Below, in pieces: positions 1-5,922 of a stretch of DNA of 5,968 bases. Origin of the DNA: DSM-111022 sp043424535 (GTDB taxonomy: Bacteria > Bacillota > Bacilli > Lactobacillales > Aerococcaceae); the NCBI GenBank assembly GCA_043424535.1, contig JBHWOV010000085.1:1-5968 (forward strand). Direction: 5' to 3'. The first letter of the stretch is position 1. Each line of letters starts with the position of its first letter. A model generated the notes under the pieces. The model did no database searches. It saw only the letters and a list, made by a program, of their open reading frames with translations, and had not been told where the DNA came from. The translations under genes were made by a program, and so were the position numbers.

Positions 1-5
1 TGGAC

Positions 6-521
6 CTAAATTAGTGGATTTGGCATGTTCGTTGCGAAAAACGAAGAAATATGGGCGAATCCCATGTCATTAAATAAATAAAAGATAATCGAAAACATCT
101 GAGAGAATGTTTTAATCTTACCAGGTAAAGCGGCTGCTAAAACTTGCCCTGAACTCCGTGCCAGTAATACCCGCAGTCCTGTGACTAATAATTCCCGGCT
201 GACTATAATAATAACAACCCAACCAGCGATACGATTCATCTCAACTAACATTATCAAAGCAGCGATCACTAAGAGTTTATCAGCCATCGGATCAAAAAAC
301 TCACCAAAAGCTGTTACTAATTGATATTTTCTCGCCAGATAGCCATCCAAATAGTCAGTGAAAGATGCCACAACAAAGATTACGCCCGCAATAAATTGAT
401 TCAGTGGTATTACTGCACCACCAATAGCCAAAGGTTGGCCAAATTCAGGGACAATCAATAATATTACGAATATGGGTATCAAACACATTCTTAGGATAGT
501 CAGTTTATTAGCTATATTCAT
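6..521 (-). CDS. pgsA: CDP-diacylglycerol--glycerol-3-phosphate 3-phosphatidyltransferase, C-terminally short
   Basis: Membrane enzyme that transfers a phosphatidyl group from CDP-diacylglycerol to glycerol 3-phosphate, giving phosphatidylglycerol phosphate, the committed step to phosphatidylglycerol and cardiolipin. The CDP-alcohol phosphotransferase signature D-x2-DG-x2-AR-x8-G-x3-D-x3-D is complete: D56, D59, G60, A63, R64, G73, D77, D81. Hydrophobic segments lie near residues 8-24, 42-55, 83-93, 100-108 and 141-150, and the SRE-x3-TGLR stretch (108-117) is typical of PgsA. The ATG is preceded by GGAG with a 6-nt spacer. It lies 24 nt after rodZ with no terminator between, so the two are probably cotranscribed. 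It has 171 residues, whereas family members usually have about 180-195. A TAG at 6-8 stops it before the final membrane helix and the SGxxYF-like tail seen in Bacillus and Enterococcus PgsA. Function is certain at family level; whether this copy is intact is open. Confidence 0.93.
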   Translation of the reverse strand: MNIANKLTILRMCLIPIFVILLIVPEFGQPLAIGGAVIPLNQFIAGVIFVVASFTDYLDGYLARKYQLVTAFGEFFDPMADKLLVIAALIMLVEMNRIAGWVVIIIVSRELLVTGLRVLLARSSGQVLAAALPGKIKTFSQMFSIIFYLFNDMGFAHISSFFATNMPNPLI

Positions 522-545
522 TTACTACTCCATTCTAAACGAAGT

Positions 546-1571
546 TTACGGATTATTTGGATCGTAAACAGCTGGACCTTCATATCCCTCTGCCTCAGTG
601 CTCGTATCTTCTGTTGGTTGAGATTCTGTATCATTAATTGTTTCAGTCTCCTCAACTTCAGTTGGTGATGCTGTAGTATTTGCATTCGTTACAAAAGTAA
701 TGGCTTCAATGAACTGTCCTTCAGGAAGTTCAACTTCAGTACCATTCACTTTGAATATAGCGCCCTCAGGATAACCACGATTCAAGCTAATTTGTTGAGT
801 GGTTGGGTTCGCTGTATATTCAATTGATTCCCCTTCAGTGACTGTCTGGTCAATCACCATGACATTATCTTCAAGGACACCTGCCCAAACAAAATTAAGT
901 CCCTCAATTTCAAAAGTATACTCGTCGATTGGACCTTCTAATTGGAATACAGGGGCTTCGCCAGGAGCAGATATTAGAGTAATCACTTGATTCCCGACGC
1001 GTTGTTGTCCTTCTTGTAATTCTTGAGGTGTCGATTCAGCAACAGAATCATTTTCTGCTTCTTCTGAAGTTGTCGCACTATCAGAATTTGGTTCAACTAA
1101 ACTCACAATTGAAGTCATAGATGATGTTTCTGATTCGGGTTCCGTATCTTCTGTATTAATGCGATTGATTGCATAAATTAATGAAATGATAATCATTATA
1201 ATAATTGCGATTAATAAAATCATCGGCATATATGATAATAATACATCCATTGAATTTTTCTCATTGCTTCCAGTAAGATCACTACGTTTAGGTAATTCAT
1301 CTCCGCCAGAAGCTGCTACCGCATCTTCGGTTTCTGAATCTAAATTCAAAGTTTGCTCATATTCCTCTAACAAATCGTCACCATTCAAGCCAACAACATC
1401 TGCATATTGCTTAATAAAAGCTCGCACATAAAAATTTCCAGGCATTTCATCAAAGCGTTCTTCTTCAATGGCCTGTAAATATTTCTTTTGAATTTTTGTC
1501 ATTTGTTGCATCGTATTTAAAGTATAACCTTTATTTATACGTGCTTCTCGTAGTTTATCTCCCAAACTCAT
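546..1571 (-). CDS. rodZ: RodZ-type membrane-anchored helix-turn-helix protein (YmfM family)
   Basis: Single-pass membrane protein of the RodZ/YmfM family, which in other bacteria links the MreB cytoskeleton to the cell-wall elongation machinery. Residues 1-75 form a cytoplasmic Xre-like helix-turn-helix domain (HTH_25 type): GDKLREAR near the start, LNTMQQMTKI as the recognition region, and the family pattern LQAIEEERFDEMPG followed by FYVRAFIKQYA at 48-57. An acidic linker (76-108) leads to one Ile-rich membrane helix (about 110-135). Outside the cell there is an acidic Ser/Thr/Glu-rich spacer (136-190), a beta-rich domain resembling DUF4115 (about 195-295), and a Thr/Glu-rich tail ending PNNP. 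The length of 341 residues is normal for the family. The start has a weak Shine-Dalgarno site (GGTG, 1578-1581, 6-nt spacer). It stands directly before pgsA, as in many Firmicutes. A DNA-binding role is not implied by the HTH fold here. Confidence 0.92.
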   Translation of the reverse strand: MSLGDKLREARINKGYTLNTMQQMTKIQKKYLQAIEEERFDEMPGNFYVRAFIKQYADVVGLNGDDLLEEYEQTLNLDSETEDAVAASGGDELPKRSDLTGSNEKNSMDVLLSYMPMILLIAIIIMIIISLIYAINRINTEDTEPESETSSMTSIVSLVEPNSDSATTSEEAENDSVAESTPQELQEGQQRVGNQVITLISAPGEAPVFQLEGPIDEYTFEIEGLNFVWAGVLEDNVMVIDQTVTEGESIEYTANPTTQQISLNRGYPEGAIFKVNGTEVELPEGQFIEAITFVTNANTTASPTEVEETETINDTESQPTEDTSTEAEGYEGPAVYDPNNP

Positions 1572-1605
1572 TTAAGACACCACTTTCATTATCTTTCGTT
1601 AAAAT

Positions 1606-1633
1606 ATTATAGCATACTCATGCTAATTATAAA
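1606..1633 (-). promoter_or_regulatory. Predicted sigma-A promoter of rodZ-pgsA with extended -10
   Basis: On the minus strand a perfect TATAAT (1606-1611) is preceded by TGC (1612-1614), making an extended -10 element. A TTTATA at 1628-1633 (4 of 6 matches to TTGACA) gives a 16-nt spacer. The predicted start near 1599 would give a leader of about 28 nt before the rodZ ATG. Because a strong terminator lies just upstream, rodZ and pgsA need their own promoter, and this is the best candidate. Prediction from sequence only. Confidence 0.75.
1610..1625. repeat. Short palindrome overlapping the rodZ promoter
   Basis: TAGCAT-ACTC-ATGCTA is a perfect inverted repeat with 6-bp arms and a 4-bp centre. 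It covers the TGn part of the extended -10 and the base pairs just upstream, a position where a bound dimeric regulator would block RNA polymerase. No regulator is identified, and arms of this size in AT-rich DNA can arise by chance. Confidence 0.35.
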
Positions 1634-1668
1634 GCAAATTATTTAAATTAGCTATCAGGATAACAGAT

Positions 1669-1703
1669 AAAATAAAAAAATAAACGACCCGAAGGTCGCT
1701 TAT
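1669..1703 (-). terminator. Intrinsic terminator closing the nupOPQ operon
   Basis: The transcript just after the nupQ stop forms a 10-bp stem (DNA arms 1703-1694 and 1689-1680, with one G-U pair) around the loop TTCG (1693-1690). The closing pair is C-G, giving the very stable C(UUCG)G tetraloop. The stem is followed at once by a T-rich tract, TTTTTTT-A-TTTT (about 1680-1669). All parts of a rho-independent terminator are present. It separates the transporter operon from rodZ-pgsA. The reverse strand lacks a comparable T-tract, so the terminator is one-directional. Confidence 0.93.
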
Positions 1704-1704
1704 T

Positions 1705-2658
1705 CTATTTTGTTTTAACATAAGTCGTACCATTAGCAGCTGGGCCAGTGGCATTTTTACCAAGAAATACTAAAGCGATGATTGTAATAATATATGGTGC
1801 AATCTGTAAATATACTGAAGGTACTTCGTTGATTACAGGGATTTGTGAACCAACAACCGCTAAACTCTGCGCAAATCCAAAGAATATAGCAGCTGCCATT
1901 GCTCCAATTGGATTATACCGACCAAATATCATCGCAGCCATTGCCATAAAACCTTGGCCTGCTATGGTTGATGATGAAAAATTCAATGAAATAGACTGAG
2001 CTAAAATTGCGCCCCCCATTCCGCCAAAAAATCCAGATAATAATACACCAGCATAACGCATTTGATAAACATTGACACCTAAAGTATCTGCTGCTTGTGG
2101 ATTTTCACCGACAGAACGCAATCTGAGACCAAATTTTGTTTTATAAATGAGGTAATAACATAGTATTGCTAAAATAATTCCTACATAGGCTGGTAAAGAT
2201 GTCTGTCTAAAGAAAATGGGACCAATCACTGGGATTTCTGATAATATCGGAAAATTATAATAACCGAATGATTGAGAAATAATATCCGTTTGACCTCTAC
2301 CATCAAAGATAACTCGGGTTAAAAAGATTGCTAATGGCGTCGCAATCAAATTCAATACCGTACCTGAAATAATATGATTCGCTCTCAGGTGCACTGTCGC
2401 AACCGCATGAACAAATGCGAAAATCACACCTACGAGCCCCCCAATAATTACATAGGCCCAAGGACTAAATTGATAGCCAAGTTGTGAAAACAATAAATTC
2501 GTCACAATCGCACTGAATGCACCCATTACCATGATTCCTTCCAGCCCCACATTAACAATACCGCTTCGTTCAGAAAACACGCCACCCAAAGCAGTAAAGA
2601 TTAATGGTGCTGAATATACTAAAGTTGAGGAAACGATTAATGCTAAGATTCCAACCAT
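1705..2658 (-). CDS. nupQ: Nucleoside ABC importer, permease subunit 2 (NupQ/YufQ/NupC type)
   Basis: Integral membrane subunit of a BMP-type nucleoside importer, belonging to the BPD_transp_2 permease family (as in branched-chain amino-acid and ribose importers). It has 317 residues, normal for the family, with about eight to ten hydrophobic helices. Family landmarks are GIVNVGLEGIMVMGA (33-47), HIISGTVLNLIA (95-106), the cytoplasmic coupling stretch RSVGENPQAADTLGVNV (181-197) that contacts the ATPase, and GQGFMAMAAMIFGRYNPIG (234-252). It should pair with the longer NupP permease to form a heterodimeric pore. Its ATG overlaps the nupP stop by one base (TAATG), which suggests translational coupling. 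An AAGGGGG Shine-Dalgarno site lies inside the end of nupP, 9 nt before the ATG. The operon terminator starts 2 nt after its stop. Substrate (purine and pyrimidine nucleosides) is inferred from characterised relatives. Confidence 0.92.
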   Translation of the reverse strand: MVGILALIVSSTLVYSAPLIFTALGGVFSERSGIVNVGLEGIMVMGAFSAIVTNLLFSQLGYQFSPWAYVIIGGLVGVIFAFVHAVATVHLRANHIISGTVLNLIATPLAIFLTRVIFDGRGQTDIISQSFGYYNFPILSEIPVIGPIFFRQTSLPAYVGIILAILCYYLIYKTKFGLRLRSVGENPQAADTLGVNVYQMRYAGVLLSGFFGGMGGAILAQSISLNFSSSTIAGQGFMAMAAMIFGRYNPIGAMAAAIFFGFAQSLAVVGSQIPVINEVPSVYLQIAPYIITIIALVFLGKNATGPAANGTTYVKTK

Positions 2659-3743
2659 TATTTTTCGCCCCCTTCTTTAACAATCTTTTTATTCGATAAG
2701 CGCGTATGATTTGGTCGATCCATGAAATAAGTAATGATGAAACTTGAACCGACAAAAAAGATAATAATTGCAGTAATAATGTCAACAATTTCAGAAGGAA
2801 TATTAGCAACTAATGGCATCGATGAACTTCCGGTTTCCAAGGCACCAAATAAGAAACTAGCAAAAATCGTTCCTAAAGGATTCAATCCACCTAATAATGC
2901 AACTGCCATCCCGTCAAATCCAATAGCAGGAGCAACGCCATTCAGTAAGAAAATATTGCCAAATTCACCTAAACCACTCATAACGCCACCTAATCCTGCT
3001 AATCCGCCAGACAATAACATCGCTGAAATAATATTTTTCTTAGCATTCATTCCAGCATAATTTGCCGCATGTTTATTCAAGCCAACGGATTTCAATTCGA
3101 ATCCGATGGTTGTTTTATTCATCATGATATGAACGAGTATCGCGAATAAAATCGCTAAGAAAATACCTGTATGAATCGTTGAATAGCCAGTGGCTTCCGT
3201 TAACCAAGGCCATTTAAGACTAGCATTCGGTGCAACAAAAGGTGTTGCATCCATCCGATCGGTAATCACATTACGAATAAGATAATCCGATGTATAAACA
3301 GCAATATAATTTAACATAATGGTCGTAATCACTTCACTCGTGTTGAAAAATGCTTTCAATACACCTGCAATACCAGCCCAAAGCGCACCGGCAAGCATTC
3401 CAGAAATAATAGCAATTGGCAAAACAATCACTTTACTTGTTTCTGGTGAAAAAGATAGTCCCACCCAAACAGAGACTAACCATCCCGCTAACGCCTGACC
3501 AGATAATCCAATATTAAAAAATCCTGCTGTGTACGCTACTGAAAATCCTAAACCAGTAAAAATTAAGGGCGAAGCCGCACGAATGGTTTGTCCAAGGTTA
3601 AATGGTGTACCCACTGCTCCAAGAAACAGTGCCTTATATCCATCAATCACATTATAACCGAATAACAGCATGATAATTGCTCCAACGAGCAATCCAATCA
3701 GAATCGAAAATATCGGCACTAACAAATTAGAACGCTTATTCAC
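2658..3743 (-). CDS. nupP: Nucleoside ABC importer, permease subunit 1 (NupP/YufP/NupB type)
   Basis: Integral membrane subunit of the same importer, also BPD_transp_2 family but with the extra length usual for this half (361 residues from the start chosen here). Landmarks are a first helix at about 8-27, GFFNIGLSGQ (74-83), NTSEVITTIMLNYIA (134-148), the coupling stretch GLNKHAANYAGMN (221-233) and GFDGMAVALLGGLNPLG (275-291), followed by a basic cytoplasmic tail. Three in-frame GTG codons lie at 3764, 3752 and 3743. I choose 3743 because an AAAGGA site sits 10 nt upstream, the protein then begins MNKRSNLLVP like relatives, and the overlap with nupO shrinks to 8 nt (GTGAATAA). The longest reading, from 3764, would add seven residues and has no Shine-Dalgarno site. 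Substrate is inferred from family and operon. Confidence 0.92.
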   Translation of the reverse strand: MNKRSNLLVPIFSILIGLLVGAIIMLLFGYNVIDGYKALFLGAVGTPFNLGQTIRAASPLIFTGLGFSVAYTAGFFNIGLSGQALAGWLVSVWVGLSFSPETSKVIVLPIAIISGMLAGALWAGIAGVLKAFFNTSEVITTIMLNYIAVYTSDYLIRNVITDRMDATPFVAPNASLKWPWLTEATGYSTIHTGIFLAILFAILVHIMMNKTTIGFELKSVGLNKHAANYAGMNAKKNIISAMLLSGGLAGLGGVMSGLGEFGNIFLLNGVAPAIGFDGMAVALLGGLNPLGTIFASFLFGALETGSSSMPLVANIPSEIVDIITAIIIFFVGSSFIITYFMDRPNHTRLSNKKIVKEGGEK

Positions 3744-5301
3744 TGATGACACTTCCTTTCTCACGTTGTTTCAAGACTTCTTCATAAGGCGTTCCTGCCA
3801 TCATTAAGCCTAATTCTTGTTCATTTGTTTCACTTGCAGGAATATCTGCGACGATTTTCCCACCATACATGACGATGATACGATCTGATAAATTCATGAT
3901 TTCATCCAATTCAAAACTCATCAATAAGACACCATGACCTTTGTCACGTTCTTCGATAATCGCTTCATGAATATATTCAATCGCACCAACATCCAATCCA
4001 CGCGTTGGATTCGCTGCTGTAAGGAATGCAGGATTTGCTTTTAATTCACGCGCAATAATTGCCTTTTGTTGATTTCCTCCAGATAGAGAGCGTGCTGTTG
4101 CTTTTTCAGATGTGGTTCTGACATCATACTTTTCAATCAATTCGCGAGCATTCGAAGTAATGTGGTTAAATTGTAAAAACTTGTTTTTAGAATAAGGTTC
4201 TTGATAATAATTTTTTAAAATGAAATTTTCTTCTAATGGCATGTCTAAAATAATTCCATGTTTGTGTCTATCTTCAGGAATATGACCGATGCCCATTTCA
4301 TATAAAGCTCGCGGATTCTCATTGGTTATATCTTGCCCTCTAAATTGAACTGTTCCTGAATCAGCTGGCATTAATCCATTAATGGCGAGGACTAACTCTG
4401 TTTGACCATTACCATCAACTCCGGCAATTCCAACGATTTCACCATTATGTACCTTGAAGCTAAGCTGATTTACGACCGTAATGCCACTAGTATTGGTGAC
4501 CGTTAAATCATTGACTTCCAAAGCGACACCTTGAGGATTTGCGGGTTGCTTTTCAGTCGTGAAAACGACACTCCGTCCCACCATCATATCTGCTAATTGT
4601 TTCGATGTTACATCCGCAACATTTACGGTATCAATCGATTCTCCGCGTCGAATAACCGTACAACGATCTGCTACGGCCTTAATTTCATCTAATTTATGTG
4701 TAATGATGATAATCGATTTACCTTCACGAACCAATGCTTTCATTGTGATCATTAAATCGTCTATTTCTTGAGGTGTTAAGGAAGCAGTAGGTTCATCAAA
4801 AATGAGCACATCCGCTCCTCGATACAGAACTTTTAAAATTTCTACCCTCTGTTGCATCCCAACAGAAATATCACGAACCAAAGCAGATGGATCGACGCTT
4901 AAGCCATATTTTTGGGAAAGCTCTTCAACTTTTTGTAGAGAAGTTTGTTTATCTAAGCCAATTCCACTGGTTGGTTCTGCACCTAATATAATATTTTCTA
5001 AAACAGTAAAAGCATCAATTAACATAAAATGCTGATGTACCATACCAATTCCTAATTGATTTGCTTTATTCGGTGAATCAATTTCTACCACTTGGCCATT
5101 CATTAATATCTCTCCGGATGTAGGCATTAGTAATCCGGATAACATATTCATGAGTGTTGATTTTCCAGCCCCATTTTCACCGAGCAAAGCATGAATTTCT
5201 CCTTTACGCAATTCGAGATTAATATTTTTATTTGCATAAAAATCACCGAATTTTTTTGAGATTTGTCGCATCTCAATTACAGGTATCTGTCTATCTACCA
5301 T
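3736..5301 (-). CDS. nupO: Nucleoside ABC importer, double-domain ATP-binding subunit (NupO/YufO/NupA type)
   Basis: Cytoplasmic ATPase that powers nucleoside uptake through NupP-NupQ. It has 521 residues and two fused nucleotide-binding domains, as in the sugar/nucleoside (CUT2-like) branch. Domain 1 is complete: Walker A GENGAGKST (41-49), Q-loop Q90, signature ISVGMQQR (145-152), Walker B DVLIFDEP (164-171), H-loop H202. Domain 2 keeps the signature LSGGNQQK (406-413) and PTRGLDVGA (432-440) but is degenerate: Gln300 replaces the Walker A lysine, Asn431 stands where the catalytic glutamate should be, and Phe463 aligns with the H-loop histidine. Only one of the two ATP sites should therefore hydrolyse, a pattern I recall as common in this family. 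The ATG has a strong AGGAGG site (5307-5312) with a 5-nt spacer. It is first in the operon; no substrate-binding lipoprotein gene precedes it. Confidence 0.94.
   Translation of the reverse strand: MVDRQIPVIEMRQISKKFGDFYANKNINLELRKGEIHALLGENGAGKSTLMNMLSGLLMPTSGEILMNGQVVEIDSPNKANQLGIGMVHQHFMLIDAFTVLENIILGAEPTSGIGLDKQTSLQKVEELSQKYGLSVDPSALVRDISVGMQQRVEILKVLYRGADVLIFDEPTASLTPQEIDDLMITMKALVREGKSIIIITHKLDEIKAVADRCTVIRRGESIDTVNVADVTSKQLADMMVGRSVVFTTEKQPANPQGVALEVNDLTVTNTSGITVVNQLSFKVHNGEIVGIAGVDGNGQTELVLAINGLMPADSGTVQFRGQDITNENPRALYEMGIGHIPEDRHKHGIILDMPLEENFILKNYYQEPYSKNKFLQFNHITSNARELIEKYDVRTTSEKATARSLSGGNQQKAIIARELKANPAFLTAANPTRGLDVGAIEYIHEAIIEERDKGHGVLLMSFELDEIMNLSDRIIVMYGGKIVADIPASETNEQELGLMMAGTPYEEVLKQREKGSVISE
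3754..3759 (-). promoter_or_regulatory. Ribosome binding site that decides the nupP start
   Basis: AAAGGA, inside the last codons of nupO, lies 10 nt before the GTG at 3743-3741. The GTG at 3764 lies upstream of this site, and the one at 3752 is only one base from it, so neither can use it. This favours the 361-residue form of NupP. Confidence 0.6.
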
Positions 5302-5319
5302 GTTTTCCTCCTAGTAATC

Positions 5320-5422
5320 TGCATTGTAATCTATTAAATTATACCCAAGCTAACAATAAAATTTAAGTAATTTTTACAAAATCATCCTTAATTATCTACA
5401 TTGTTCGTCTTCATTGCATTGT
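5320..5422. repeat. Three copies of ACAATGYA around the nupO promoter
   Basis: On the minus strand, ACAATGCA occurs at 5415-5422 and 5320-5327, and ACAATGTA at 5397-5404, all in the same orientation. Two copies lie upstream of the nupO -35 region and one lies in the leader between the predicted start and the Shine-Dalgarno site. The outer copies are 95 bp apart. They could be operator half-sites, but three 8-mers with one variable base in 120 bp of AT-rich DNA is weak evidence. Confidence 0.25.
5338..5366 (-). promoter_or_regulatory. Predicted sigma-A promoter of nupOPQ
   Basis: A perfect TATAAT at 5338-5343 follows a 17-nt spacer and a weak -35, TTAAAT (5361-5366, 3 of 6 matches to TTGACA). 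An A/T-rich tract upstream (about 5367-5385) could act as an UP element. The predicted start near 5331 gives a leader of about 30 nt, too short for a riboswitch. Sequence prediction only; read-through from the upstream gene is also possible, since no terminator is visible after it. Confidence 0.7.
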
Positions 5423-5424
5423 GT

Positions 5425-5886
5425 TTATTTATTTATAGTCTTTTGAATAAATACATCGCCAAGTTCAGTAACATATGTTGAAGGTGACACCATCATACCT
5501 AGTGGGGTAGGCGTAATAATTTCTTTTTCATTTTTAGCACTAATCAATCCTTTAGTAACTGCATCATTAAAAAGTTTTCCATAATCTCTGTCTGTCAAAT
5601 AGGGCAACAATTTCTGATGACCATTACCTATACCTTCAGTTTTAATCGTTCTTAAAAGTAAACTGAGATTATCTTGTGAATCTTCCAAATACTCCATTCC
5701 TTTATTTGTGACTCTGAAGGATTGATCATTATTTTCTAACCAATTTTCTTCAGTTAATGTTATTAAATCGTGTTTAAATTGTTCGATTTCAGGAAGATTT
5801 AACAATCCTTGATAATATGTCGCTTTTTCATTGGGGTATTGTTCGATAACACGTAAATATATTTTGTTTCTCACCTCTAGTAACAT
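5425..5886 (-). CDS. Unrecognised small protein with two winged-helix-like repeats
   Basis: I do not recognise this family. The protein has 153 residues, is soluble, and has no signal peptide or membrane helix. It appears to be two copies of one module of about 65 residues. The first (9-68) opens IYLRVIE and ends FRVTNKGMEYLE; the second (76-133) opens LLLRTIK and ends IITPTPLGMMVS. R12/R79, I14/I81, T60/T127, G63/G130 and M64/M131 are all 67 residues apart. Each half has the helix, turn and (W/G)L, then beta-hairpin pattern of winged-helix domains, so binding to DNA or to a protein partner is possible but unproven. I start at the second ATG (5886) because AAAGGGG lies 6 nt before it; the first ATG (5892) touches that site with no spacer. 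It is 123 nt upstream of nupO on the same strand, the position where a nucleoside-binding lipoprotein gene is usual. Confidence 0.8.
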   Translation of the reverse strand: MLLEVRNKIYLRVIEQYPNEKATYYQGLLNLPEIEQFKHDLITLTEENWLENNDQSFRVTNKGMEYLEDSQDNLSLLLRTIKTEGIGNGHQKLLPYLTDRDYGKLFNDAVTKGLISAKNEKEIITPTPLGMMVSPSTYVTELGDVFIQKTINK

Positions 5887-5892
5887 TTGCAT

Positions 5893-5899
5893 CCCCTTT
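5893..5899 (-). promoter_or_regulatory. Ribosome binding site that sets the start of the small upstream gene
   Basis: AAAGGGG directly abuts the ATG at 5892-5890 but stands 6 nt before the in-frame ATG at 5886-5884. Only the second has a workable spacing, so the two extra N-terminal residues of the longer reading are probably not made. Confidence 0.7.
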
Positions 5900-5916
5900 C
5901 ATTAATAGCTAAATAT

Positions 5917-5922
5917 ATTATA
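5917..5922 (-). promoter_or_regulatory. Predicted -10 box of the small upstream gene
   Basis: A perfect TATAAT lies 30 nt before the preferred start codon, giving a predicted leader of about 24 nt. No good -35 hexamer is found at 16-18 nt, so this is a -10-only prediction in AT-rich DNA. The rest of the sequence to the window edge shows nothing else I can support. Confidence 0.5.

Noticed and set aside
1..60. A frameshift that would restore the pgsA C-terminus
   Set aside because: One alternative frame has its own stop at about 12-14. The other is open to the window edge but encodes a charged stretch (RNEHAKSTN), not a membrane helix, so no frameshift rescue is visible.
799..990. Plus-strand open frame opposite the RodZ C-terminal region
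   Set aside because: Antisense shadow of a conserved gene with no recognisable protein features.
1186..1431. Plus-strand open frame opposite rodZ, opening with a run of isoleucines
   Set aside because: The run is the antisense of the Ile-rich membrane helix of RodZ; there is no separate Shine-Dalgarno site or family resemblance.
2570..2809. Minus-strand open frame of 79 codons spanning the nupP-nupQ junction
   Set aside because: It lies entirely inside two well-supported permease genes in another frame, and its Leu/Ile-rich content is a shadow of their hydrophobic codons.
1748..3060. Plus-strand open frames opposite nupQ (1748-1999) and nupP (2734-3060)
   Set aside because: Both are antisense to strongly conserved permease motifs and have Pro/Ala/Ile compositions expected from reversed membrane-protein codons.
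4559..5035. Plus-strand open frames opposite nupO (4559-4771 and 4802-5035)
   Set aside because: Antisense to the first ATPase domain, with no supporting start signals.
5302..5424. A purine riboswitch controlling the nucleoside importer
   Set aside because: The predicted leader is only about 30 nt, and neither the conserved three-way-junction core nor a terminator hairpin is visible in the 123-nt gap.
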